From Bacteroidota bacterium (GTDB taxonomy: Bacteria > Bacteroidota > Ignavibacteria > SZUA-365), in the NCBI GenBank assembly GCA_023432805.1, contig JAEYUG010000119.1, positions 32,720 to 96,719 of the forward strand: DNA of 64,000 bases, given 5' to 3'. The position numbers were made by a program, and so were the translations under genes. Shown piece after piece: positions 26,986 to 34,810 of the stretch. Under the pieces are notes generated by a model. That model saw only the letters and a list, made by a program, of their open reading frames with translations, did no database searches and was not told where the DNA came from. How positions within the stretch are numbered: the stretch's first letter is position 1; each line of letters begins with the position of its first letter.

Positions 26986-27502
26986 CATCGGAAGCCTTCG
27001 CGCCGCGTCGTTCCTGAGAACGCTGTGTGTCTTTGCATGCGCCATGGTGGCCATGTCCGGGGCAGGATGTGATCATGGTCTCGATCCCATCAGGGATGTG
27101 TCCGTGCAGCCGGGATTGAGCGGACGTGTCACGGTGCGCTCCGCATTTCCGCCGCCCGACAGTTTGAAGGATCTTCGCATCGTGTTGTTTCGCAACTATC
27201 CTCCCATTGGCATTCTCGAGGAGTTCCTTGCCGGGGCCTTGCGATTCTCCGACCCGCTTCCGATGGATGCAGCTTCGTTCGAATGGCAAATACGCGCCGA
27301 CGATCTGAACGGCGTGTATCCCTATGTGGTCGTCGCGTGGCAGTTCGGACCCGATCCCTTCTCAAACTGGAGGGTGGCAGGTGTCTATGCACCGTCAGGC
27401 GATCCGACGAGGCCGCAAGCTGTAGATCTGGGAGGCGGACGCTTCCTTCAGGGCATCGACATCGCGGTCGACTTTGTGAATCTGCCTCCTCAACCGTTTT
27501 GA
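26969..27502 (+). CDS. Small lipoprotein of unknown function
   Basis: The 177-residue product starts with GTG at 26969, overlapping the metG end by 17 bases; no better start preserves the signal peptide. A basic, hydrophobic N-terminus leads to the lipobox MSGAGC|DHG (around residue 35), so a membrane-anchored lipoprotein is expected. The mature part looks like a beta-sandwich domain (GLSGRVTVRSAFPPPDSLKDLRIVLFRNYPP...), reminiscent of carboxypeptidase-regulatory or transthyretin-like folds, but without a diagnostic motif. The 78 bases downstream contain the promoter of the next gene. Confidence 0.6.
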   Translation: MQASSNIGSLRAASFLRTLCVFACAMVAMSGAGCDHGLDPIRDVSVQPGLSGRVTVRSAFPPPDSLKDLRIVLFRNYPPIGILEEFLAGALRFSDPLPMDAASFEWQIRADDLNGVYPYVVVAWQFGPDPFSNWRVAGVYAPSGDPTRPQAVDLGGGRFLQGIDIAVDFVNLPPQPF

Positions 27503-27509
27503 AGTCTGA

Positions 27510-27540
27510 TTGGAGACGCTGACCCTTTTTCGTACCTTCC
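27510..27540 (+). promoter_or_regulatory. Predicted promoter of the guanylyltransferase gene
   Basis: TTGGAG (27510-27515), 17 bases, then TACCTTCC (27533-27540), almost identical to the efp box. The ATG at 27581 lies about 35 bases after the expected start site. Confidence 0.55.
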
Positions 27541-27580
27541 GCTCCGAAACCATTTCGACCTTCAGCAAGGCGACGTGCAT

Positions 27581-30121
27581 ATGAAAGCCGTGATCATGGC
27601 GGGAGGGTTTGGAACCCGCCTCAGACCGCTCACCTGTAACATCCCAAAGCCCATGGTGCCAATGGTGAATCGGCCCATGATGCAGCATATCGTGGACCTG
27701 CTCACCGCGCACGGGTTCAGCGATATCGTCTCGCTCCTCTACTATCATCCTGCGGCGATCCGCAACTATTTCGGTGATGGAAGTTCGCAGGGCATTCGCA
27801 TGCAATACATGCAGGCTGAAGCAGATTTCGGAACAGCAGGCAGCGTACGGAATGCTTGGGAGAAGATCGGAGACGAGCGCTTCCTGATCATCAGCGGCGA
27901 TGTGTTGACCGATTTCGATCTGACCGCTGCGATGGCCTTTCACACCGAGAAAAAAGCCGACGCGACGCTCGTGCTCACACGGGTCGCCAATCCCCTGCAG
28001 TTTGGTGTCGTCATCACGGACGACGATGGCAACATCACACGCTTTCTCGAAAAGCCGTCGTGGGGTGAAGTGTTCAGTGACACGATCAACACAGGGATCT
28101 ACATCATCGAGAATCATGTTCTGCAGATCATTCCGTACAAACAGGACTACGATTTCAGCAAGAACCTTTTTCCTGCAATGATGCAGGAGGGAATGAAGCT
28201 CTGCGGCTATATCGCCGAGGGGTACTGGCGTGACGTGGGAAACCTGAACGAATATCAGGACGCGTCGATGGATTGTCTTGCCGGGCGCGTGAACGTGATC
28301 CTGCCCGGAACAATGGTGCCGCAGTATGCGGAACGCAATGTGCGACTGCATGCGGGGGAGGGGAGCATGCTTCCCGAGATGGGCGATGGTCTCAAAGGTA
28401 CTGTCGTTGTTGGCCGCAACTGCCGTATTGCCGAGTCCGCCAACATCGTCAACTCCGTGATCGGCGACAACGTGACGATCTATGATGGCGCGACGATTCT
28501 CAATACCGTGATCTGGGATGGCTGCACCATCGAAGAACAAGTCGAGATCTCGAACAGCGTTGTCGGCTTTGAAACGATTCTTCGCAGTGGAGCCACCGTC
28601 GACGACAATGTTTTCATCAGCGACAGATGTCAGATCGGCCGCGATGCCTCGCTGCTGTCGAATATCAAGCTCTGGCCGGAGAAATCCGTCGAAGACGGCG
28701 CTGTGCTTTCGAAGAGCCTCGTGTGGGAAGACCGCTGGCTCAAGGAGCTCTTTACCGATGCACGCATCACCGGCTCTGCCAACATCGAGATCAATCCCGA
28801 ATTCGGCGCAAAGCTCGGCGCCGCTCTCGGTGCCATGATCGGCGAAGGACGCATGGTCCTGGCCAGTCGCGATCCCGACAGCGCTTCGCGCATGATCAAG
28901 CGTGCGATCGCATGTGGACTCATGTCTGCGGGAGTGCAGGTCTATGACATGCAGACCAATGCAATTCCCATGGTGCGCCAGGAACTTCGCAACGGGAAAT
29001 GTGCCGCAGGCTATCACGTGCGCAAGTCGCCCTTCGACCACAGGTCGATGGATATCATCTTCTTTGACAGCACCGGCAAGGATCTACCCGGAAACCGCAC
29101 CAAATCCATCGAACGGCAGTTCTTTTCAGAGGATTTCCGACGTGCCTCGCACGACCACATCGGTTCGGTGCATTTCGCGGAACGCTCGACGGAGAACTAT
29201 CGCGAACGCTTCCTCGCCGGAATCGACATGCAGCGCATTGCATCGCGACATTTCGATGTCGTGATCGACTACAGCTTTGGCATTGCCTCGGCCATTTTTC
29301 CGAACATCCTGGGAGAGATGGAGGCGCAGGTGGTGTCATTGAACGCCTACGTCGATCCCAGGCGGTTGACGCGTTCGAGCGATGAGTTCTCTTCCGCCTG
29401 CGACCACATCTCTCAGATCGTCAAATCCCTCTCGTCTGACATTGGGTTTCTGTTGGATGCCGGAGCGGAAAAGGTGTTTGTCACCGACGAACATGGGCGA
29501 TCGATTCCCGACGAGAGACTGCTTCCCATCGTCACCAAGCTGTATCTCGAGAGTCGTCGCCGGCTCGGCGTTGAAGTGAAGCATGTGGGATGTCCTGTGG
29601 GCGCCACCTCCGAAGTGGATCTCGTCGCCCGTGAATACGGTGTGGAAGTCGTGCGCAGCGACAATACACATGGCGGCATGATGAGTCTCGTCATCGACAA
29701 TCCTGCGGTCCCCTTCGTGGGCGGAACGAAGGGTGGATTCATCTTCTCGGAATTCAGCTTTGCGACAGATGCCATGTTCAGTGTCGCGAAGATCCTCGAG
29801 ATGATGGCGATGACCGGTTGGTCGCTTGGCCAGATTGATGCCATGATCGAACGCCTTCATCGGACGCAGCGAAACATCCCCTGTGATTGGGATGCGAAGG
29901 GGCGCGTCATGCGCCTGGCCATGCGAGATTCAGAGGGACGAGAGCGAAGGCTTGTCGATGGCATCAAGATTTTTTACGACGACCGGACCTGGGTGCTTCT
30001 GATCCCCAGCAAGGAGTTTGCAACCTTCCACATCACAGTCGAAGCCGCATCGCCTGAACGCGCAGAAGAACTCGCAGGCGAATACGAGCAGAAGGTTGTT
30101 CAATGGCGCGATAATGTCTAA
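27581..30121 (+). CDS. Mannose-1-phosphate guanylyltransferase fused to a phosphomannomutase-like domain
   Basis: The 846-residue protein starts MKAVIMAGGFGTRLRPLT, the nucleotidyltransferase P-loop, and its domain (about 1-240) should make GDP-mannose or a related NDP-sugar. A left-handed beta-helix (about 250-370) follows, then a phosphohexomutase-type domain (about 380-846). That last domain lacks the known catalytic features: the TASHNP serine loop is HVRKSPFDHRS (around 478), the DGDADR metal loop is DAGAEK (around 625), and the sugar-binding GEESGH loop reads GGTKGG (around 713). Similar fusions are known in cyanobacteria and actinobacteria. I start at ATG 27581; a GTG six bases earlier is possible. 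Confidence 0.85.
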   Translation: MKAVIMAGGFGTRLRPLTCNIPKPMVPMVNRPMMQHIVDLLTAHGFSDIVSLLYYHPAAIRNYFGDGSSQGIRMQYMQAEADFGTAGSVRNAWEKIGDERFLIISGDVLTDFDLTAAMAFHTEKKADATLVLTRVANPLQFGVVITDDDGNITRFLEKPSWGEVFSDTINTGIYIIENHVLQIIPYKQDYDFSKNLFPAMMQEGMKLCGYIAEGYWRDVGNLNEYQDASMDCLAGRVNVILPGTMVPQYAERNVRLHAGEGSMLPEMGDGLKGTVVVGRNCRIAESANIVNSVIGDNVTIYDGATILNTVIWDGCTIEEQVEISNSVVGFETILRSGATVDDNVFISDRCQIGRDASLLSNIKLWPEKSVEDGAVLSKSLVWEDRWLKELFTDARITGSANIEINPEFGAKLGAALGAMIGEGRMVLASRDPDSASRMIKRAIACGLMSAGVQVYDMQTNAIPMVRQELRNGKCAAGYHVRKSPFDHRSMDIIFFDSTGKDLPGNRTKSIERQFFSEDFRRASHDHIGSVHFAERSTENYRERFLAGIDMQRIASRHFDVVIDYSFGIASAIFPNILGEMEAQVVSLNAYVDPRRLTRSSDEFSSACDHISQIVKSLSSDIGFLLDAGAEKVFVTDEHGRSIPDERLLPIVTKLYLESRRRLGVEVKHVGCPVGATSEVDLVAREYGVEVVRSDNTHGGMMSLVIDNPAVPFVGGTKGGFIFSEFSFATDAMFSVAKILEMMAMTGWSLGQIDAMIERLHRTQRNIPCDWDAKGRVMRLAMRDSEGRERRLVDGIKIFYDDRTWVLLIPSKEFATFHITVEAASPERAEELAGEYEQKVVQWRDNV

Positions 30122-30125
30122 TTTG
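30096..30125 (+). promoter_or_regulatory. Predicted promoter of the PTS-IIA gene
   Basis: TTGTTC (30096-30101), 17 bases, then TAATTTG (30119-30125). It lies across the end of the guanylyltransferase gene, about 35 bases before the PTS-IIA ATG. Confidence 0.5.
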
Positions 30126-30159
30126 CGTAATTAACCTTACGAGCAGACAGACTGTACCC

Positions 30160-30630
30160 ATGAAAATCAGCAGCATCCTCACCGAAGATCTCATACAGGT
30201 CGATGTACCGGGATCGACGAAAGAGGAAGTCATCAATGCGGTCATCGACCTCGCCGCGAAATCCCAGAAGGTCAAGGATATCGAGAAAGTCCGCCTCGCA
30301 ATTTTCGAGCGTGAGAAAATCATGTCGACCGGTGTGGGGAAGGGCTTTGCGATTCCGCATGGAAAAACTGATGCCGTCAGCGACATCGTCGCGGCCTTTG
30401 CGGTTACCAGAGAACCGATTGATTATCAGTCCCTCGATCATGAGCCCGTCCGCCTGCTGTTTCTCCTCATCGGAAAGGACAGCCTTGTCGGCGCTCACAT
30501 CAAGCTGCTCAGTCGTATTTCGCGCCTGATGAACAAGGAGGAGCTTCGCGGGAAGTTGCTGCACGCAACCTCTTCCGCCGAGATCCTCGAGGTGCTCAAG
30601 ACTGAGGAAATGAACTACCTCGACGTGTAG
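30160..30630 (+). CDS. PTS IIA-domain protein (PtsN-like)
   Basis: The 156-residue single-domain protein matches the fructose/nitrogen IIA family: the phosphorylatable histidine is in GVGKGFAIPHGK (around residue 67), and the C-terminal HIKLLSRISRLMNKEELRGKLL helix is typical. Without a PTS permease nearby it is more likely a regulatory IIA(Ntr) protein than a transport component. Its transcript is probably closed by the terminator at 30655-30684. Confidence 0.88.
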   Translation: MKISSILTEDLIQVDVPGSTKEEVINAVIDLAAKSQKVKDIEKVRLAIFEREKIMSTGVGKGFAIPHGKTDAVSDIVAAFAVTREPIDYQSLDHEPVRLLFLLIGKDSLVGAHIKLLSRISRLMNKEELRGKLLHATSSAEILEVLKTEEMNYLDV

Positions 30631-30654
30631 TTCGCACGCGTCATCTTTGTTGCG

Positions 30655-30684
30655 AAAGGGCATGCCTTGCCGGCGTGCCTTTTT
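30655..30684 (+). terminator. Rho-independent terminator after the PTS-IIA gene
   Basis: GGGCATGCC (30658-30666) pairs with GGCGTGCCT (30672-30680), with one G-U in the core, one at the base, and a five-base loop. The A-run before the stem pairs with part of the T-run (TTTTT) after it. It rules out the earlier in-frame TTG at 30667 as the start of hisS. Confidence 0.7.
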
Positions 30685-30753
30685 CGTACAAGAGGGTTCG
30701 TGCATGCCCAGCTGTCCGCACCACTTTCCGTCACCAGCTTTCTTTCCATGGTC

Positions 30754-32010
30754 ATGGCCTACCAATCCGTCAAGGGCACCCGCGACATCATCCCTCCGGA
30801 ATCCAATGCCTGGATTCATCTCGAGCAGCATGTCCGCAAGCACATGGAGCGCGCGGGCTATGAGGAGATTCGTACACCCATGTTTGAAGACACGAGCGTA
30901 TTCACTCGTGGAATCGGCGAAGATACAGATATCGTGGGAAAGGAGATGTACACGTTCACCGACAAGGGTGGATCGTCGCTGACACTTCGTCCTGAGATGA
31001 CCGCTCCTGTAATGCGGGCGTGGCTGCAGCATTCCCTCGGCGAACGCAGCATGCACTCGCGCCTGTACTACATCGGTCCCATGTTTCGACAGGAGCGTCC
31101 TCAGGCAGGTCGTTACCGGCAGTTTCATCAATTCGGGTTTGAGAGCATCGGACTGGGAACCCCCGAATGCGACACGGAAGTGATTGCCCTAGCATCGGAC
31201 ATCTACACCGATCTCGGCATTCCGCATGTCCTGAAAATTAATTCCGTGGGCGATCCCGAAAGCCGCGTGACCTATCGCGCCGCACTGCAGACGTACCTGC
31301 GGGGAGTGGAAGAGCATCTGACTGCCGAGAGCCGTCGAAGGATGGAGACAAATCCCATGCGCGTGCTCGACTCCAAAGCTCCACAGGACCGTGAGGTGAC
31401 GATGGAAGCCCCGCACATGCTCGACTTCCTCGGTGAGGAGACGCGCGCGCACTTCGATCGTGTCCTGCTGCTGCTGGATGCGTTGAAGGTTTCCTACGTG
31501 ATCGATCATCGTCTCGTACGAGGGCTGGACTACTACTCACGCACGGCGTTCGAATTTGTCAGCGATGCCCTCGGAGCACAGGATGCGCTGGGCGGGGGCG
31601 GCCGCTATGATGGTCTGGCCGAGCAGCTAGGGGGACGAAGTACACCTGCGGTAGGGTTTGCGGCCGGTATCGAGCGTCTGCTCCTTGTGCTTGAGAAGCA
31701 GGGCTACGCTGTTGAGCAGCATGTTCCACTCGCGTTCTTCATCGGCATGGACGATGTCTCGCGTCAGTGGGCTTTTGAGCAGACCATGGCGTTCCGTCGA
31801 GCAGGCATGTCCGCCGCCTGCGATCTGGCTGGACGTAGTCTGAAGGCAACACTACGCGAGGCGAACCGCCAACAGGCTCGGCATGTCGTGCTCGCTGGGG
31901 AATCGGAGATGGCCACGCAGACTGCCACGGTGAAGAACATGGGGCAGGGCACGCAGGAATCCGTAGCGTTCAAAGACCTGGTGACCTACTTTGCACACCT
32001 GATTCAGTAG
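30754..32010 (+). CDS. hisS: Histidyl-tRNA synthetase
   Basis: The 418-residue class II synthetase begins MAYQSVKGTRDIIPPES, the standard HisS start, with motif 2 MFRQERPQAGRYRQFHQFG (around 112-130), the histidine-specific RGLDYYSRTAFEF and the motif 3 segment GGGGRYDGL...VGFAAGIERL. The C-terminal anticodon-binding domain is present. The start ATG 30754 lies after a terminator; ATG 30748 would add two residues. No promoter match was found in the short leader. Confidence 0.95.
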   Translation: MAYQSVKGTRDIIPPESNAWIHLEQHVRKHMERAGYEEIRTPMFEDTSVFTRGIGEDTDIVGKEMYTFTDKGGSSLTLRPEMTAPVMRAWLQHSLGERSMHSRLYYIGPMFRQERPQAGRYRQFHQFGFESIGLGTPECDTEVIALASDIYTDLGIPHVLKINSVGDPESRVTYRAALQTYLRGVEEHLTAESRRRMETNPMRVLDSKAPQDREVTMEAPHMLDFLGEETRAHFDRVLLLLDALKVSYVIDHRLVRGLDYYSRTAFEFVSDALGAQDALGGGGRYDGLAEQLGGRSTPAVGFAAGIERLLLVLEKQGYAVEQHVPLAFFIGMDDVSRQWAFEQTMAFRRAGMSAACDLAGRSLKATLREANRQQARHVVLAGESEMATQTATVKNMGQGTQESVAFKDLVTYFAHLIQ

Positions 32011-32017
32011 GAGTCCG

Positions 32018-32413
32018 ATGTTTCCCCGCATTGACAAGGGACCGATCGAGTACGATCTGCAGATCGGTTCCGCCTGGAATACAGAGAGGAAGAGGAACTG
32101 CCTTCGCTTCCTGTTTCACACGACCGAGGAATTCCATCACTTCCGATATGAGATCACGGTCGAGCATTCCATTTCCGATGGTCACATGGAGTTTCACCTC
32201 AAGGGATTGAAGCCACGCATCATGGGGATGCCAGGCGTCGGCCATGCGGAGAAGGTTGTGGATGTCTTCGATGCATCCGGAACATACACTGTCAGCGTGG
32301 TGAAGCCCGGTGAGATTCGCAACGATTTCGAGGTCCGCGTCAAGGGCGAGAGAATCACACTTGTGCGTCCGATTTCAAGTGAGGGCGCGTTCATAACCAT
32401 TAGCATCGTCTGA
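32018..32413 (+). CDS. Conserved-looking small protein of unknown function
   Basis: The 131-residue protein has no signal peptide, no membrane segment and no motif I recognise. It is rich in alternating hydrophobic and charged residues, suggesting a small beta-rich domain (EITVEHSISDGHMEFHLKG, FEVRVKGERITLVRP). An AGGAG sequence lies a few bases before the ATG, and the gene sits seven bases after hisS and four before lgt, so it is almost certainly expressed with them. I do not assign a function. Confidence 0.65.
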   Translation: MFPRIDKGPIEYDLQIGSAWNTERKRNCLRFLFHTTEEFHHFRYEITVEHSISDGHMEFHLKGLKPRIMGMPGVGHAEKVVDVFDASGTYTVSVVKPGEIRNDFEVRVKGERITLVRPISSEGAFITISIV

Positions 32414-32417
32414 AATC

Positions 32418-33263
32418 ATGTATCCAGTCCTGTTCCACATCGGTCCGATACCTGTCTACAGTTATGGACTGATGCTCGGCGTCGCGTTCATGGTGGCGAA
32501 CCTGCTCATCACGAATGAATTACGGCGCAGAGGTGACGACCCGAACCTCGCCACGACCGTCACAATGTTCGCGCTCATCGGAGGGATCCTCGGTGCGAAG
32601 CTCTTCCACATCTTCGAAAATTTCGGAGAGTTTGCCGCAAATCCGCGCGACATGCTCCTGTCGTCGGGAGGCTTGACCTGGTATGGCGGCTTTCTGATCG
32701 CGACCCTGCTCATCTTCCTGTACTTTCGGCGGAAGCATCTTGTGATGATGGCGTTCGCCGATATCGCAGCCCCGGCACTCGCGATCGGTTATGGATTCGG
32801 GAGGGTAGGCTGCCAGCTTGCGGGCGATGGCGACTATGGGATCCCGTCGAATCTTCCATGGGCGATGACGTACACGAACGGAACCGTGCCGACGCTCAGC
32901 GCGTTGAATCCGCAGCTCGCGGACAAGTTCATGGAGCTGTTTCCCAACACGCCGATTCCGGTTGACATCGCAGTGCATCCGACACCGATCTATGAGATCA
33001 TCCTCGCTGTCGTCGTCTTCACCTTCCTGTATGTTCGTCGAACCAGATCGTTGCCGCTTGCCAATCAATTTGGCTGGTTCCTGATCCTTCATTCCATCGC
33101 ACGATTCTTCGTCGAGTTCATCCGCCTGAACAGTCACCTCATGCTCGGCCTGTCTCAGGCGCAGGTCATCTCGATCGGTCTCATCGGTTGGGGAGTGTAT
33201 CTCGTCATGCATCCCACTGCGCCGACATCGGAGTTGCGCCGCGCGCCGTCCCGTCGAACCTGA
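32418..33263 (+). CDS. lgt: Prolipoprotein diacylglyceryl transferase
   Basis: Lgt attaches the diacylglyceryl group to the lipobox cysteine, the first step in making lipoproteins, which are abundant in this window. The 281-residue membrane protein starts with the VLFHIGPIPVYSYGLMLG signature and has the family motif GYGFGRVGCQLAGDGDYG (around residue 130), with several membrane spans. Lnt, the last enzyme of the pathway, is encoded at 60863-62476; the signal peptidase lspA is not in the window. Confidence 0.95.
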   Translation: MYPVLFHIGPIPVYSYGLMLGVAFMVANLLITNELRRRGDDPNLATTVTMFALIGGILGAKLFHIFENFGEFAANPRDMLLSSGGLTWYGGFLIATLLIFLYFRRKHLVMMAFADIAAPALAIGYGFGRVGCQLAGDGDYGIPSNLPWAMTYTNGTVPTLSALNPQLADKFMELFPNTPIPVDIAVHPTPIYEIILAVVVFTFLYVRRTRSLPLANQFGWFLILHSIARFFVEFIRLNSHLMLGLSQAQVISIGLIGWGVYLVMHPTAPTSELRRAPSRRT

Positions 33264-33290
33264 ACATCTGTGTCGTCAATCATCAGACTC

Positions 33291-34706
33291 ATGCACATTC
33301 ACCCAGCAATACTGTCCCTTTCGCGAGCATCCGTTTTCGCGGTTGTCTTGATGAGTCCGCCCGTGTTCGGGCAGGACCCTCCGAGCAGTGAGCGTCCCGT
33401 TCCGCTGTCCATCGTTCGAGATTCTCTCCCGAATGGATTGCACATCATCTACACGAGGGTGAACGAGCTCCCGCTCGTGGAATGGAACCTCATCATCCAT
33501 GCCGGTGCCGCAAACGATCCCGCCGGCAAGGAGGGACTCGCTGCGATGACGGCGCAGGTACTGCTTTCCGATGCACCACGCGGTGAGCGCCCTCCCATTC
33601 CCGCCACGTTGGCACAACTTGCATCGAGTATGACGACATATGCCGGTGCTGAATATTCGCAGATATACGCACGCTCGCTTGCACGGCACGCACTGCAGGC
33701 TCTTGACATGCTTGTGGAAATCGCCCGAAATCCGGCATTGACTCCGGATGCCATCAGGGAAAAGGCCCGCGTCATGCAGACCGGGATCAGTTCGATGAAT
33801 CGTGGCGCGGGCGAGGCTGTCACACGCGCACTCCTGGCTGGAATGTACGGGCCGTCTCATCCCGCTGTTCGCATGTCGGACATGAGCTCTGCGACCGTGA
33901 ACGCATTGACACTGGATGATGTTCAGCGTTTCCATCGCACCTGGTACGTCCCAGGCAACATGACACTCATCATCACCGGGAACGTTGAGTATGCTTCCCT
34001 CAGAGACGTCATCGCGGATCGATTCGCGAATTGGGCATCCGGGTCACTTCCGATCAGTACAGCTACCATGCCGGCACATGCTCCTGGCATGTTGCTCGTT
34101 GTTGAGGATACTCCGCAGCAAGTCGTGCCGATGCGTGTAGCAATTCCTGGTCCGGCCCGCAATGATCCGCGCGCGACAGCCTATCTCGTACTGAATCACA
34201 TTCTTGGCGAAGGTCGTGCTTCTCGCTTGTTCCGAGCATTCTGGGGTGACCGCTTCATCCATCCCAGTTTTCAAAGTGACATTCTGTTTTTTCGAGATGC
34301 GAGCACAATCATCGTATCAGGAAATGCACCTGTGCGACTTGCTGACTCTGTCTCAACCATCGTGATGGGTGTCGTCGAGGCGATCGCTGCGAACGGCGTG
34401 ACGAACGAGGAACTGGCAAGTGCAAAACTCGCGCTTGCGGGTACCTCGATGTATGAGTTCACAACAAATCGCAAGGTCCAGTCGCTCCTGCAGGATGCAG
34501 TGACCAATGCATACGATCCGATGCATATCACCCGTTTTAAGCAGGAGGTCGACGCAGTGACAATTGCCGACCTGCAGGCTATTGCATCAGAACTGACGGC
34601 ATCTCAAAAGGTCTGGATGGCGATCAGTGGGAGCCTGCCTGCGCTGCACGGGGCTTCCCGTACCTTTTTCGGTGAGCGAGTGCGTGAGGTCGCCCGGACG
34701 AAATGA
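33291..34706 (+). CDS. Secreted M16-family protein lacking the zinc-binding motif
   Basis: The product (471 residues from ATG 33291, or 478 from GTG 33270) has a signal peptide ending VFGQ and an insulinase/processing-peptidase fold: PNGLHIIYTRVNELPLVEWNLIIHAGAANDPAGKEGLAAMTAQVL at the N-terminus and RFHRTWYVPGNMTLIITGNV in the middle are typical M16. At the position of the HxxEH zinc motif it reads AAMTA, so it cannot be an active peptidase by itself. In two-subunit M16 systems the inactive subunit pairs with an active one; no partner is adjacent. It ends shortly before a strong bidirectional terminator. Confidence 0.8.
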   Translation: MHIHPAILSLSRASVFAVVLMSPPVFGQDPPSSERPVPLSIVRDSLPNGLHIIYTRVNELPLVEWNLIIHAGAANDPAGKEGLAAMTAQVLLSDAPRGERPPIPATLAQLASSMTTYAGAEYSQIYARSLARHALQALDMLVEIARNPALTPDAIREKARVMQTGISSMNRGAGEAVTRALLAGMYGPSHPAVRMSDMSSATVNALTLDDVQRFHRTWYVPGNMTLIITGNVEYASLRDVIADRFANWASGSLPISTATMPAHAPGMLLVVEDTPQQVVPMRVAIPGPARNDPRATAYLVLNHILGEGRASRLFRAFWGDRFIHPSFQSDILFFRDASTIIVSGNAPVRLADSVSTIVMGVVEAIAANGVTNEELASAKLALAGTSMYEFTTNRKVQSLLQDAVTNAYDPMHITRFKQEVDAVTIADLQAIASELTASQKVWMAISGSLPALHGASRTFFGERVREVARTK

Positions 34707-34737
34707 CAACCCGAATAGCTTCCGAACATCTCAAATG

Positions 34738-34769
34738 AAAAACGTCCGGCTTTGCAGCCGGACGTTTTT
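34738..34769. terminator. Bidirectional rho-independent terminator
   Basis: ACGTCCGGCT (34742-34751) and AGCCGGACGT (34756-34765) form a perfect ten-base stem with the loop TTGC. T-runs occur on both strands (TTTTTT at 34765-34770; AAAAA at 34738-34742), so it can stop transcripts from both the M16-like gene (+) and the large secreted-protein gene (-), which converge on it. Confidence 0.9.
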
Positions 34770-34810
34770 TGTTCTGATTCGTGGGGACTGGGGAGTCCTG
34801 TCAGACCAGG

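Noticed and set aside
27395..29041. 548-codon frame on the minus strand opposite the guanylyltransferase
   Set aside because: Antisense to a gene with clear nucleotidyltransferase motifs; no recognisable content of its own.
30667..30753. Upstream TTG start for hisS
   Set aside because: It lies in the stem-loop of the terminator after the PTS-IIA gene, and the added residues do not match HisS.
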